From Paraburkholderia terricola (GTDB taxonomy: Bacteria; Pseudomonadota; Gammaproteobacteria; Burkholderiales; Burkholderiaceae): a stretch of DNA of 64,000 bases. The notes beneath the pieces are model-generated. The model ran no database searches. It was not told where the DNA came from and saw only the letters and a program-made list of their open reading frames with translations. Location: NCBI RefSeq assembly GCF_900142195.1, contig NZ_FRAB01000005.1, positions 124,001-188,000 on the forward strand, given 5' to 3'. Shown in pieces: positions 1-5,767 of the stretch; the first letter of the stretch is position 1, and each line of letters begins with the position of its first letter. The translations under genes and the position numbers were made by a program.

Positions 1-327
1 TACCGATGGAGGGACTATGTGGGTTCAATGGACGAGCCCCGCGAGTGGATGGCGAGGGCTATCCGGACTGACGAGGGATTCGCGAGCATGTCTACACGCA
101 TGATGAGCCGGGGCACAAGCTATTCGGTGGGCGATCGAGTCTCAACGCCTCGCAACACCTTCAACAGACAGACGATCGATGACTTCATTGGTATCGACGT
201 GGCAAAGGCTAGGTGCGACGCGATCGATACCGCCGAATTCCCCGAGCACGAGGAGGCTCTGCGAACTTTGCATAGATCCCTTGAGATGTGGCTCGGGCTG
301 AGAGAGCGCGACCCTTTCGATTTCTGA
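1..327 (+). CDS. C-terminal end of a probable KAP-family P-loop NTPase (partial)
   Basis: The frame is open from base 1 to a TGA at 325-327, so the 5' part lies outside the window and the GTG/ATG codons inside it need not be starts. The visible 108 residues hold a stretch reading SYSVGDRVSTPRN, then TIDDFIGID, then a helical tail ending in RERDPFDF. That arrangement resembles the C-terminus of KAP-type P-loop NTPases, a family of membrane-associated ATPases that includes the T7-exclusion protein PifA. No Walker motif is visible, since it would lie upstream. The assignment rests on remembered family features only. It fits the neighbouring defence-like genes. The alternative is an unrelated hypothetical protein. 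Confidence 0.4.
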   Translation, partial: YRWRDYVGSMDEPREWMARAIRTDEGFASMSTRMMSRGTSYSVGDRVSTPRNTFNRQTIDDFIGIDVAKARCDAIDTAEFPEHEEALRTLHRSLEMWLGLRERDPFDF

Positions 328-554
328 CGGCAAACTCTATCGCTGACGAATCGTTCGGAAGCGTACCGCTCAGACGCTGGCAGTTAGCGTGAAACAGGAT
401 CGATGTGGCGAAGAAGTGGCGAGCGATACCTCGCAAGGCCATGCCAGCATTGACGATGCACATTCCTGTGAGTCATCCGGCAATTTGCAAAGCCGCGATG
501 CTATCGCCCAAAGGTTTCGTTTGACGTGCGGCAGTAGCACCAGTGCACTCGCTC

Positions 555-628
555 CGCGGGGTGGAGCAGTCTGGGAGCTCGTCGGGCTCATAACCCTAAG
601 GTCACAGGCTCAAATCCAGTCCCCGCAA
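555..628 (+). pseudogene. Degenerate initiator tRNA (fMet, CAU) copy
   Basis: The sequence folds as an initiator tRNA: acceptor arm CGCGGGG (555-561) against CCCCGCA (621-627) with the initiator-specific unpaired C1-A72, intact D arm GAGC/GCTC, anticodon loop CTCATAA and three consecutive G-C pairs next to the loop. It has lost conserved features: the anticodon stem has a C-T mismatch (CCCTA instead of CCCGA), the T stem has an A-A mismatch (CCAGT instead of CCTGT), the T loop starts C instead of T, and CCA reads CCG. This points to a decayed copy rather than the working gene, although weak function cannot be excluded. Confidence 0.75.
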
Positions 629-641
629 CCGACAACGTAGT

Positions 642-670
642 CCGCTGAGCGAAAACCAGCGGGCCTTTGC
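642..670 (+). terminator. Weak hairpin after the tRNA-fMet relic
   Basis: CCGCTG (642-647) can pair with CAGCGG (657-662), followed by GCCTTTGCTT. A tRNA is commonly followed by such a hairpin, so this looks like the eroded terminator of the same decayed unit. Confidence 0.35.
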
Positions 671-711
671 TTATGTCTACAATGCGTCTTCCTTCAACGT
701 GGAGACCATAA

Positions 712-1152
712 ATGAGCAGATACGCAAATTTTCTTGGGCGAGTGTCTAAAGCCGCTGAGAATCAGCAGCAAAATCAGGCAGAGGTGGACGCGGCAGTCGT
801 TGCCTTTGCGGGCAGCCTAACTTCGCGATGGGGCGTGCCGGGTAGCGCTGTATTTGCTTTTCGGGACGGGAATGGCGTACTTGTTGCAGATCAGGCCGTG
901 CCTCTCGACAATTTGAAGGCGGCAGACTACACGCTGATGGCCTCCTTCCCGGTCGCCGGAGCAACAACGGTTTATATCCACGTTTCATTCAAGCTCACTG
1001 CGGACGGCGTAAAGGTTGCGGTCGAGGGCGCCGAACACCCGAGGATGATCGGCTTTAAGTCTGGGTTCAACTTCGAGGGCGCTATCGAGGCGGTAGAGGA
1101 TGCGGTCGAAGCGAAGGTTGCCGCTTTCGAGAAGCAGGTTCGCTTGAGTTAA
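712..1152 (+). CDS. Hypothetical protein, 146 aa, in accessory region
   Basis: I do not recognise this protein. It has no signal peptide or membrane segment. The N-terminus is Gln/Asn-rich (about residues 15-25), the middle looks like alternating beta strands (VFAFRDGNGVLVADQAV, TVYIHVSFKL), and the C-terminal 30 residues are a probable amphipathic helix rich in Ala, Val and Glu. The start is supported by GGAG at about 700-703, seven to eight bases ahead of ATG. It lies alone between the tRNA-fMet relic and a strong terminator, convergent with the nuclease/PRTase cassette. The balanced composition suggests a genuine soluble protein of unknown role, possibly island cargo. Confidence 0.65.
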   Translation: MSRYANFLGRVSKAAENQQQNQAEVDAAVVAFAGSLTSRWGVPGSAVFAFRDGNGVLVADQAVPLDNLKAADYTLMASFPVAGATTVYIHVSFKLTADGVKVAVEGAEHPRMIGFKSGFNFEGAIEAVEDAVEAKVAAFEKQVRLS

Positions 1153-1171
1153 GCCCCCCCGACGACGAGGT

Positions 1172-1203
1172 AAGCCCGGCATGAATAGTTCCTGCCGGGC
1201 TTT
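1172..1203 (+). terminator. Rho-independent terminator of the 146-aa gene
   Basis: AAGCCCGGCA (1172-1181) pairs with TGCCGGGCTT (1193-1202), followed by T. It begins 20 bases after the stop codon at 1150-1152. Confidence 0.75.
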
Positions 1204-1487
1204 GTCAGTAAACCAAACGACGACAGCAACCTCCAACCTGCTGTGCTTCGACTGCCAAACGATCAAGACAGCAAGCGAAGCGAAAGGAAGATCAGCAGCA
1301 GGCGCGGTGTAGTGGGCTGCTTAGCGATGGGTTCGACGACGTGCATCAGGCGCAGCGCGGCAGGCCGTCACAGCCCCGCCCGGCGCGCCGCAGCAGCGTC
1401 GAGGGGTGGGGGCGTCAAAACTCTGGCGTTCCGCATGGCGGGAAACCGACCGTTCCCGCACGCGCAGAAAATTTTCCCTTTGACGAT

Positions 1488-1508
1488 TTTGTTAAAGACT
1501 TTAACAAA
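1488..1508. repeat. Perfect dyad, 10-base arms around one base
   Basis: TTTGTTAAAG (1488-1497), a single A, then CTTTAACAAA (1499-1508). Outer sequences TTTTCCCT (about 1472-1479) and AGGGAAAT (about 1510-1517) are also roughly complementary, so the whole could form a longer imperfect hairpin. There is no T-run, so this is more like an operator or recombination site than a terminator. Confidence 0.6.
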
Positions 1509-1570
1509 CAGGGAAATCGCTCAAAACCAAGCCACATAGGGCGTTGAGTCTGGCAGGTACGTGAGCAACG

Positions 1571-1606
1571 TGTTAATGAACTATGGGCAGCGCCACGCCA
1601 TTAACA
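1571..1606. repeat. Inverted repeat TGTTAATG / CATTAACA
   Basis: Arms TGTTAATG (1571-1578) and CATTAACA (1599-1606) are exact complements, separated by 20 bases. The GTTAA core is shared with the dyad about 80 bases upstream, so one protein might recognise both. Confidence 0.45.
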
Positions 1607-1636
1607 TCGCGGCCTACGAGTCCGCTGGCGGCAAAT

Positions 1637-1670
1637 AAAAAAGCCCCACTGACGCAGCGGGGCTTTCTTT
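1637..1670 (-). terminator. Terminator of the nuclease/PRTase cassette (possibly bidirectional)
   Basis: AAAGCCCC (1640-1647) pairs with GGGGCTTT (1658-1665). Read on the minus strand the hairpin is followed by a T-rich tract, and it lies 20 bases after the PRTase stop. The plus-strand tail CTTT is weaker. Confidence 0.75.
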
Positions 1671-1689
1671 GTGGCTCAAGCACTCAAAT

Positions 1690-2391
1690 TTACGCGGTCA
1701 ACGCTTCGCGACGGACCTTAACGATATTGGGCACGTACGCATCCTTCTCTTCAAGGCCTAAGCGGCTGTAGACGGACCCACCGATACCAGGCTCTACGAT
1801 CTCTCCTGATTTTTGATCATCAATCGCGAACGTAAAGAACTCGAAGCGATTAGCAACGTCCGGCGCGAACTCCGAGGCCAACCGTTCCCGCGAGCCTTTG
1901 AACATAACGGGCGCGGCAACGAACACTCTTTCTGGCTCGATGTCATCAATGAGCGACGAAAGATTGGTTTTCACGACGCACGCGCCAGATATGATCGACT
2001 TGACTACGACAACGACAGAATGTCGGACGTCCATCGGCTCGCGATATTCTTTTACGATGGGCGCCACGTCAAAGCTATCGTCTTCGGTTCCGTCAAACCT
2101 TTTGACTCGCTTATTCCAGAAGCACGCAAGCTTTAAGCGGTCATCCGCCAAGCCTGCATCCCGGAACCCAGCGACGATGCCCGACGCCAAAAAGTCAGCA
2201 TCTTCAACGGTGCAAGCCACGCAAACGTCGAGTGTTTTCGTCGGTGCCAACTGCGCAGCCATTTTCGCCGCCAGATCTCTACCTAGGGCATACATCGCAT
2301 CGCGATAGACGCTCTCACTAGATAGTTTGTCTGCCAAGACGGACAGCATTGTCTTACTTGCATCAGACGCAAAGTCAGTGAACTGGCGCAT
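1690..2391 (-). CDS. Phosphoribosyltransferase-like protein of a two-gene cassette
   Basis: The 233-aa protein looks like a PRTase-fold domain. Strand LDVCVACTVEDADF (54-67) is followed by helix ASGIVAGFRDAG, and a PRPP-loop-like segment SVVVVVKSIISGACVVKT (125-142) leads into helix NLSSLIDDI and strand RVFVAAPVM (155-163). A C-terminal PGIGGSVYSRLG (201-212) resembles the tail of uracil-PRTase-like proteins. The acidic pair that normally precedes the PRPP loop is replaced by KS, so it may bind a nucleotide or signal without normal transferase chemistry. Its ATG shares one base with the upstream nuclease stop (TAATG), implying translational coupling. The fold call is inference; a conflict-system PRTase partner of the nuclease is the best guess. 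Confidence 0.6.
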   Translation of the reverse strand: MRQFTDFASDASKTMLSVLADKLSSESVYRDAMYALGRDLAAKMAAQLAPTKTLDVCVACTVEDADFLASGIVAGFRDAGLADDRLKLACFWNKRVKRFDGTEDDSFDVAPIVKEYREPMDVRHSVVVVVKSIISGACVVKTNLSSLIDDIEPERVFVAAPVMFKGSRERLASEFAPDVANRFEFFTFAIDDQKSGEIVEPGIGGSVYSRLGLEEKDAYVPNIVKVRREALTA

Positions 2392-3323
2392 TACAGCATC
2401 TCCTCAAGTTCGGAAAAACTCCGCGGCTTCTTTTCCAAAATTCTCCGTTGAAACTTTTGGAAGGAAGTCGAAAAGCAGTCGTACGGGAGCACACCGGTCG
2501 TAGTTCCTGTTGCATCACTCCACGCAAAGAACCCTCGCTTCACAGTGTATGTAAGCCCTTCTACGTTGTCTAGCACGTCTCGGGCCTCCTGTGATAGCTG
2601 GGCCACAGCGTCAGTATCACTTGCCAGACTACGTATTATGGTCGGCGACATCTGCCGAGCAAAATTCAAAACATCGCTAACCATCGCCTTCGGAGCCAGA
2701 CTGCACCAAGCACCGATCAGCACGCCTGCAACCTGCTCGGCCTCCGTCCTTTTCGCATTCTCGCGGTTTGAGATGTAAGCGAAATCTTCACGCATCCACG
2801 AAAATTTACCTAACATCGGAAGGTACGGCTCGCTGTATGGAAAGTACAGGGCCTTGGAGTAATCTGCGATTGTTTCCGGCACCGCGGCACATAGAGCCTC
2901 GCGCATAGCATCATCGTTGCAGACCAACCGCACTCGTACTCGCTTGAACCCCTCGTGGGTGGAGAGCTTGTATTGGTCCGCAAAGTCCGAAGCGATTTGG
3001 CCGTTCTTTGCCGTCCACGATACCGCTTCTGCATTCTTCAGCTGATAGGCCTTCAAATCGGCGACGGCGGTCCGTCGAACGACAACGTCATCAACAAACC
3101 CGTCGGCCTGCCATTCAACTTCGGAATCGACGCCCGTCTCCAGCAGCTTGCGAGCCAACCGCGCGATTCTATGAGCCGCGAAAAATTGCTCATAACGAGT
3201 ACCCTTGTACCCGTTATTTCCACCCGTGGTCTTCTTTTCGAGGTATTTGGCCTTCTCTTCGCCAAATAACTCCTGGATTTCCTGGGCAGTTGCAGCAGAA
3301 AACAGTTCGCGTTCGCTGGTCAT
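2391..3323 (-). CDS. Predicted PD-(D/E)xK-like nuclease, first gene of the cassette
   Basis: I take the ATG at 3323 (310 aa); an in-frame TTG at 3377 would add 18 residues. After a Gly/Asn-rich turn (GGNNGYKGTRYEQFF, 34-48) comes a helix, then EVEWQADGFVDDVVVRR (68-84) and ADLKAYQLKNA (88-98). D78/D79 followed by Q94-x-K96 on consecutive strands is the pattern of PD-(D/E)xK nucleases with a Q-x-K motif, as in Cap4/DUF4297-type effectors. E45 may complete the site. The remaining roughly 200 residues are helical and unrecognised, possibly a sensor or oligomerisation part. No transmembrane segment is seen. It overlaps the PRTase gene by one base and lies next to tRNA-Arg, a usual place for defence cargo. 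Confidence 0.6.
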   Translation of the reverse strand: MTSERELFSAATAQEIQELFGEEKAKYLEKKTTGGNNGYKGTRYEQFFAAHRIARLARKLLETGVDSEVEWQADGFVDDVVVRRTAVADLKAYQLKNAEAVSWTAKNGQIASDFADQYKLSTHEGFKRVRVRLVCNDDAMREALCAAVPETIADYSKALYFPYSEPYLPMLGKFSWMREDFAYISNRENAKRTEAEQVAGVLIGAWCSLAPKAMVSDVLNFARQMSPTIIRSLASDTDAVAQLSQEARDVLDNVEGLTYTVKRGFFAWSDATGTTTGVLPYDCFSTSFQKFQRRILEKKPRSFSELEEML

Positions 3324-3652
3324 CTCAGTCGTCGTTATCAACGATGCGCGCGATTCTAGCACATCGCATTTTTTCAATATTTTCCGCAGCTTACCTTACA
3401 TCTCTAACCAATGTCCTTAAATCTGGCATAGCGGTTACCCTCGTTAACGGCCGCCTGCCCATTGGCTTTATGTCGCGTCGCAAATGCGAATGTCCGAAGA
3501 CTCGCCGGTAAGTCCCAAATGCAAAAAAGCCCGCATCGAACTGTAGCGGGCTTGTTCATGTTCTCTGCGCGAATTCTGCCCTCTCAATGCCCTACTTGCA
3601 GGTCATCTCAAGCGGACGGCAGCAAAAAAATCATCGAAAAGCTTGTCCTGCT
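3324..3652. other. Leader of the nuclease gene and tRNA-Arg downstream region
   Basis: AT-rich relative to the rest of the window. It contains the tRNA terminator (3527-3553) and must hold the cassette promoter, but I see no convincing -35/-10 pair. No open frame is convincing, and I found no second copy of the tRNA-Arg 3' end that would mark an attachment site. Confidence 0.5.
3527..3553 (-). terminator. Terminator downstream of tRNA-Arg
   Basis: AAGCCCGC (3527-3534) pairs with GCGGGCTT (3546-3553). On the minus strand the hairpin is followed by TTTTTTGC. It lies 100 bases after the tRNA and 204 bases upstream of the nuclease start. Confidence 0.7.
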
Positions 3653-3728
3653 TGGTGCGCCCGGCTGGGATCGAACCAGCAACCCCTGCCTTCGGAGGGC
3701 AGTACTCTATCCATTGAGCTACGGGCGC
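3653..3728 (-). tRNA. tRNA-Arg (anticodon CCG)
   Basis: The minus strand gives a complete 76-base cloverleaf: acceptor GCGCCCG/CGGGCGC, D arm GCTC..GAGT, anticodon stem CTGCC/GGCAG around loop CTCCGAA (anticodon CCG, codon CGG), T arm GCTGG TTCGATC CCAGC, and an encoded CCA at 3653-3655. The 3' end faces the accessory segment, as expected if the tRNA is an integration target. Confidence 0.95.
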
Positions 3729-3999
3729 TTCAACACGAAAGCGCGACAACCTGAACGGATGCGACGCCAAAGCGAGACCGAAAGAATACCCGGTTTCGGC
3801 CAAACCGTCCACCGGACGGCCCGTGAAGCGCTTTCCGGCGCCTTCGCGCCACTTCGTCCGATGCGGGTAAACGCCTGCTGAACACCTCGCCGCGGCCCTC
3901 GCCGTCGGCGAAAGCTTGCGTCTATAATCCTCCGTGGCCGATCAAGAAGAAGTTGCCGTCGCGCTGTACCGCTCACATACCCACGGAGACGAGACAAGC

Positions 4000-4920
4000 A
4001 TGAGCGAAGCACCACACGGAGCCCCGATCAAAACCCCAGGACAGCTCATCGCCGCGGTCATCGCCGGGTTTGCTGTGCCGATCGTCATCATCGTCCTGCT
4101 GGCTTACTACGTCGACAATTCGACCCGCACCGGCGCCGGCACCGACAGTCTCTCCGAAGCCGAAGTCGCCTCCCGCATCAAACCCATCGCCCAGGTCGAC
4201 ATTCGCGACGCCAACGCGCCGCGCGTCTACAAGTCCGGCGAGGAAGTCTACAAGGCCGTGTGCGCCGCGTGTCACGCGTCGGGCACGGCGGGCGCGCCGA
4301 AATTCACCAATACCGCCGACTGGGCGCCGCGCATCGCTCAAGGCTTCGACACGCTGTTGCACACGGCGCTCGCCGGCAAGGGCGCGATGCCCGCGCGCGG
4401 CGGCACCAGTCCGGACGACTACAGCGACTTCGAAATCGCCCGCGCGGTGGCTTACATGGCGAACAATTCCGGCGCAAGCTTCCCCGAACCGGCGCAACCG
4501 GCAGCGGGTGCGGCCGCAGCCTCCGGCGCGGCCGCCACCTCGGACGCCACCGCCGCGGCAGCGGCTCCGGCAGGCGCTTCGGACGCAGCCGCGACCCAGG
4601 CCGCCGCCGCAATGGCGGCGCTGGCCAGCGTGCCGCAAACCGCCGCGCCGGCTGCAAGCGGCGCGCAAAGCGCGGACGCCTCGCAAGCGGGCAAGGCGCT
4701 CTATCAGCAGGTTTGCCAGGCGTGTCACGCGGCCGGCGTGCTGAACGCGCCGAAGTTCGGCGACAAGGAAGCCTGGGCGCCGCGCCTGAAAGAGCCGATG
4801 GACACCGTCTACAACTACGCGCTGCACGGCAAGGGCGCCATGCCGCCCAAGGGCGGTTCGACCGCACCCGACGCCGACGTGAAAGCCGCCGTCGACTACA
4901 TGGTCAGTGCGGTGAAATAA
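4000..4920 (+). CDS. Membrane-anchored di-haem cytochrome c (c5-like)
   Basis: The 306-aa protein has an N-terminal membrane anchor (about 16-36), then two cytochrome c domains. The first haem site is CAACH (88-92) with a probable axial Met in GAMPARGG. The second is CQACH (239-243) with GAMPPKGG. Between them is a roughly 60-residue linker made almost entirely of Ala, Pro, Gly, Ser and Thr. The two domains are clearly related (KFTNTADWAPRI / KFGDKEAWAPRL), so they arose by duplication. The role is probably periplasmic electron transfer to a terminal oxidase or peroxidase. I chose ATG 4000, which follows GGAGACGAGAC and starts just before the anchor, over an upstream GTG at 3934. Confidence 0.88.
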   Translation: MSEAPHGAPIKTPGQLIAAVIAGFAVPIVIIVLLAYYVDNSTRTGAGTDSLSEAEVASRIKPIAQVDIRDANAPRVYKSGEEVYKAVCAACHASGTAGAPKFTNTADWAPRIAQGFDTLLHTALAGKGAMPARGGTSPDDYSDFEIARAVAYMANNSGASFPEPAQPAAGAAAASGAAATSDATAAAAAPAGASDAAATQAAAAMAALASVPQTAAPAASGAQSADASQAGKALYQQVCQACHAAGVLNAPKFGDKEAWAPRLKEPMDTVYNYALHGKGAMPPKGGSTAPDADVKAAVDYMVSAVK

Positions 4921-4949
4921 GCGCTCTTCCAGCGCATATCGCCGATCGA

Positions 4950-4989
4950 AAAATCCCTGCTCCGTGGCGACACGGGCAGGGATTTTTTT
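4950..4989 (+). terminator. Terminator of the cytochrome c gene
   Basis: AAAATCCCTGC (4950-4960) pairs with GCAGGGATTTT (4976-4986), followed by more T residues. It begins 30 bases after the stop. Confidence 0.9.
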
Positions 4990-5008
4990 ATCCGCGAGGC
5001 GTCGGGAT

Positions 5009-5590
5009 TCAAGCGCCGATATGCAACGCAACTGCGGCGGGAACGCTGAATCCCTCGACGAAAGCCAGCGCCGGCGTGGAACGAGCCAGCGCCGTGAAAC
5101 GCGCATGCAGTTCAGCAGGAGCGAGCCACGGATAGCTCAACCCTTCCTGCAACGCATCGAGCAGGCCGCCATCGGCATCCGGCACCACGTCCATGCGCGC
5201 AATGTGAATGTGAAAGCCCGTAACAACCGGCGTCTGGTCGAAGCGCCATCGATACACGCCATGACCGACACGCAACGCGCCGCTCGTCCGCTCGCGCATC
5301 AGCACGAGCCACGGCAGCGCGTCGATCGCGCCGCCGTCCACCGTAAGCGCATCGCAGACGTAATAGGTGCGGCACCGCGCGTATTGCGCGCCGAAATCGC
5401 TGACGAGCGTTTGTGCAATCGCCCCCGCGCCGACGGTGCGCGCCGGAAACGCGATAGCTGAAGTGGCAAGCGAAATGGTGAGCACCGCGTCCGCGGCGAA
5501 AGCCTCGGCGATGCGCTGAGTACGCGTGTTGTCTTTCGCGTCGATGTAGGTTTCGAGTGCGCGGCGATAGGTTGCGAGCGGCGGCGTCAT
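5009..5590 (-). CDS. Hypothetical protein, possible NTF2/SnoaL-like fold
   Basis: The 193-aa protein starts with a helical stretch (LATYRRALETYIDAKDNTRTQRIAEAF) followed by ADAVLTIS. This is how SnoaL/NTF2-like proteins begin: helices, then the first strand of a cone-shaped pocket. Later come RCRTYYVCDALTVDGGAI, a Trp-rich strand (YRWRFDQTPVVTGFHIHIARMDVVPD) and a less typical tail. There are no signal peptide or membrane segments. The substrate is unknown. It is convergent with the cytochrome gene and separated from rep by a short tandem-repeat stretch. Confidence 0.7.
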   Translation of the reverse strand: MTPPLATYRRALETYIDAKDNTRTQRIAEAFAADAVLTISLATSAIAFPARTVGAGAIAQTLVSDFGAQYARCRTYYVCDALTVDGGAIDALPWLVLMRERTSGALRVGHGVYRWRFDQTPVVTGFHIHIARMDVVPDADGGLLDALQEGLSYPWLAPAELHARFTALARSTPALAFVEGFSVPAAVALHIGA

Positions 5591-5697
5591 GCTAACGGTC
5601 TCCGGGTAACGGCCGTCAACGGTTCATTGACGAGCCGCGCCACTGTAGCGCGAGCGCCTAACAAAACCGCCGAAGCACCCGCCGCGCGCGGGGTCTT

Positions 5698-5739
5698 GCG
5701 AACGAAGCGAACGAAGCGAGCAAATCGAGCAAATCGAGC
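5698..5739. repeat. Two adjacent 9-base tandem repeats
   Basis: GCGAACGAA occurs twice in a row (5698-5715), then CGAGCAAAT twice plus a partial third unit (5717-5739). Non-coding, between the rep stop and the 193-aa gene. Confidence 0.7.
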
Positions 5740-5767
5740 GCGGCGGCGTGCCCGCTCGCCGCCGCGC

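Larger units (their letters stand above)
1204..1636. other. Non-coding stretch in the accessory segment
   Basis: About 430 bases between two convergent transcription units. I see no gene here: the open frames are GC-rich and low in complexity, with no start context. Two inverted repeats (1488-1508 and 1571-1606) are its only clear structures. Confidence 0.6.

Noticed and set aside
178..228. IGIDVAK segment resembling the start of an IS110-type transposase
   Set aside because: The residues after it do not continue as IS110, and the upstream sequence in the same frame fits a KAP-like tail better.
389..640. 83-aa open frame
   Set aside because: It runs through the tRNA-fMet relic and has no ribosome site.
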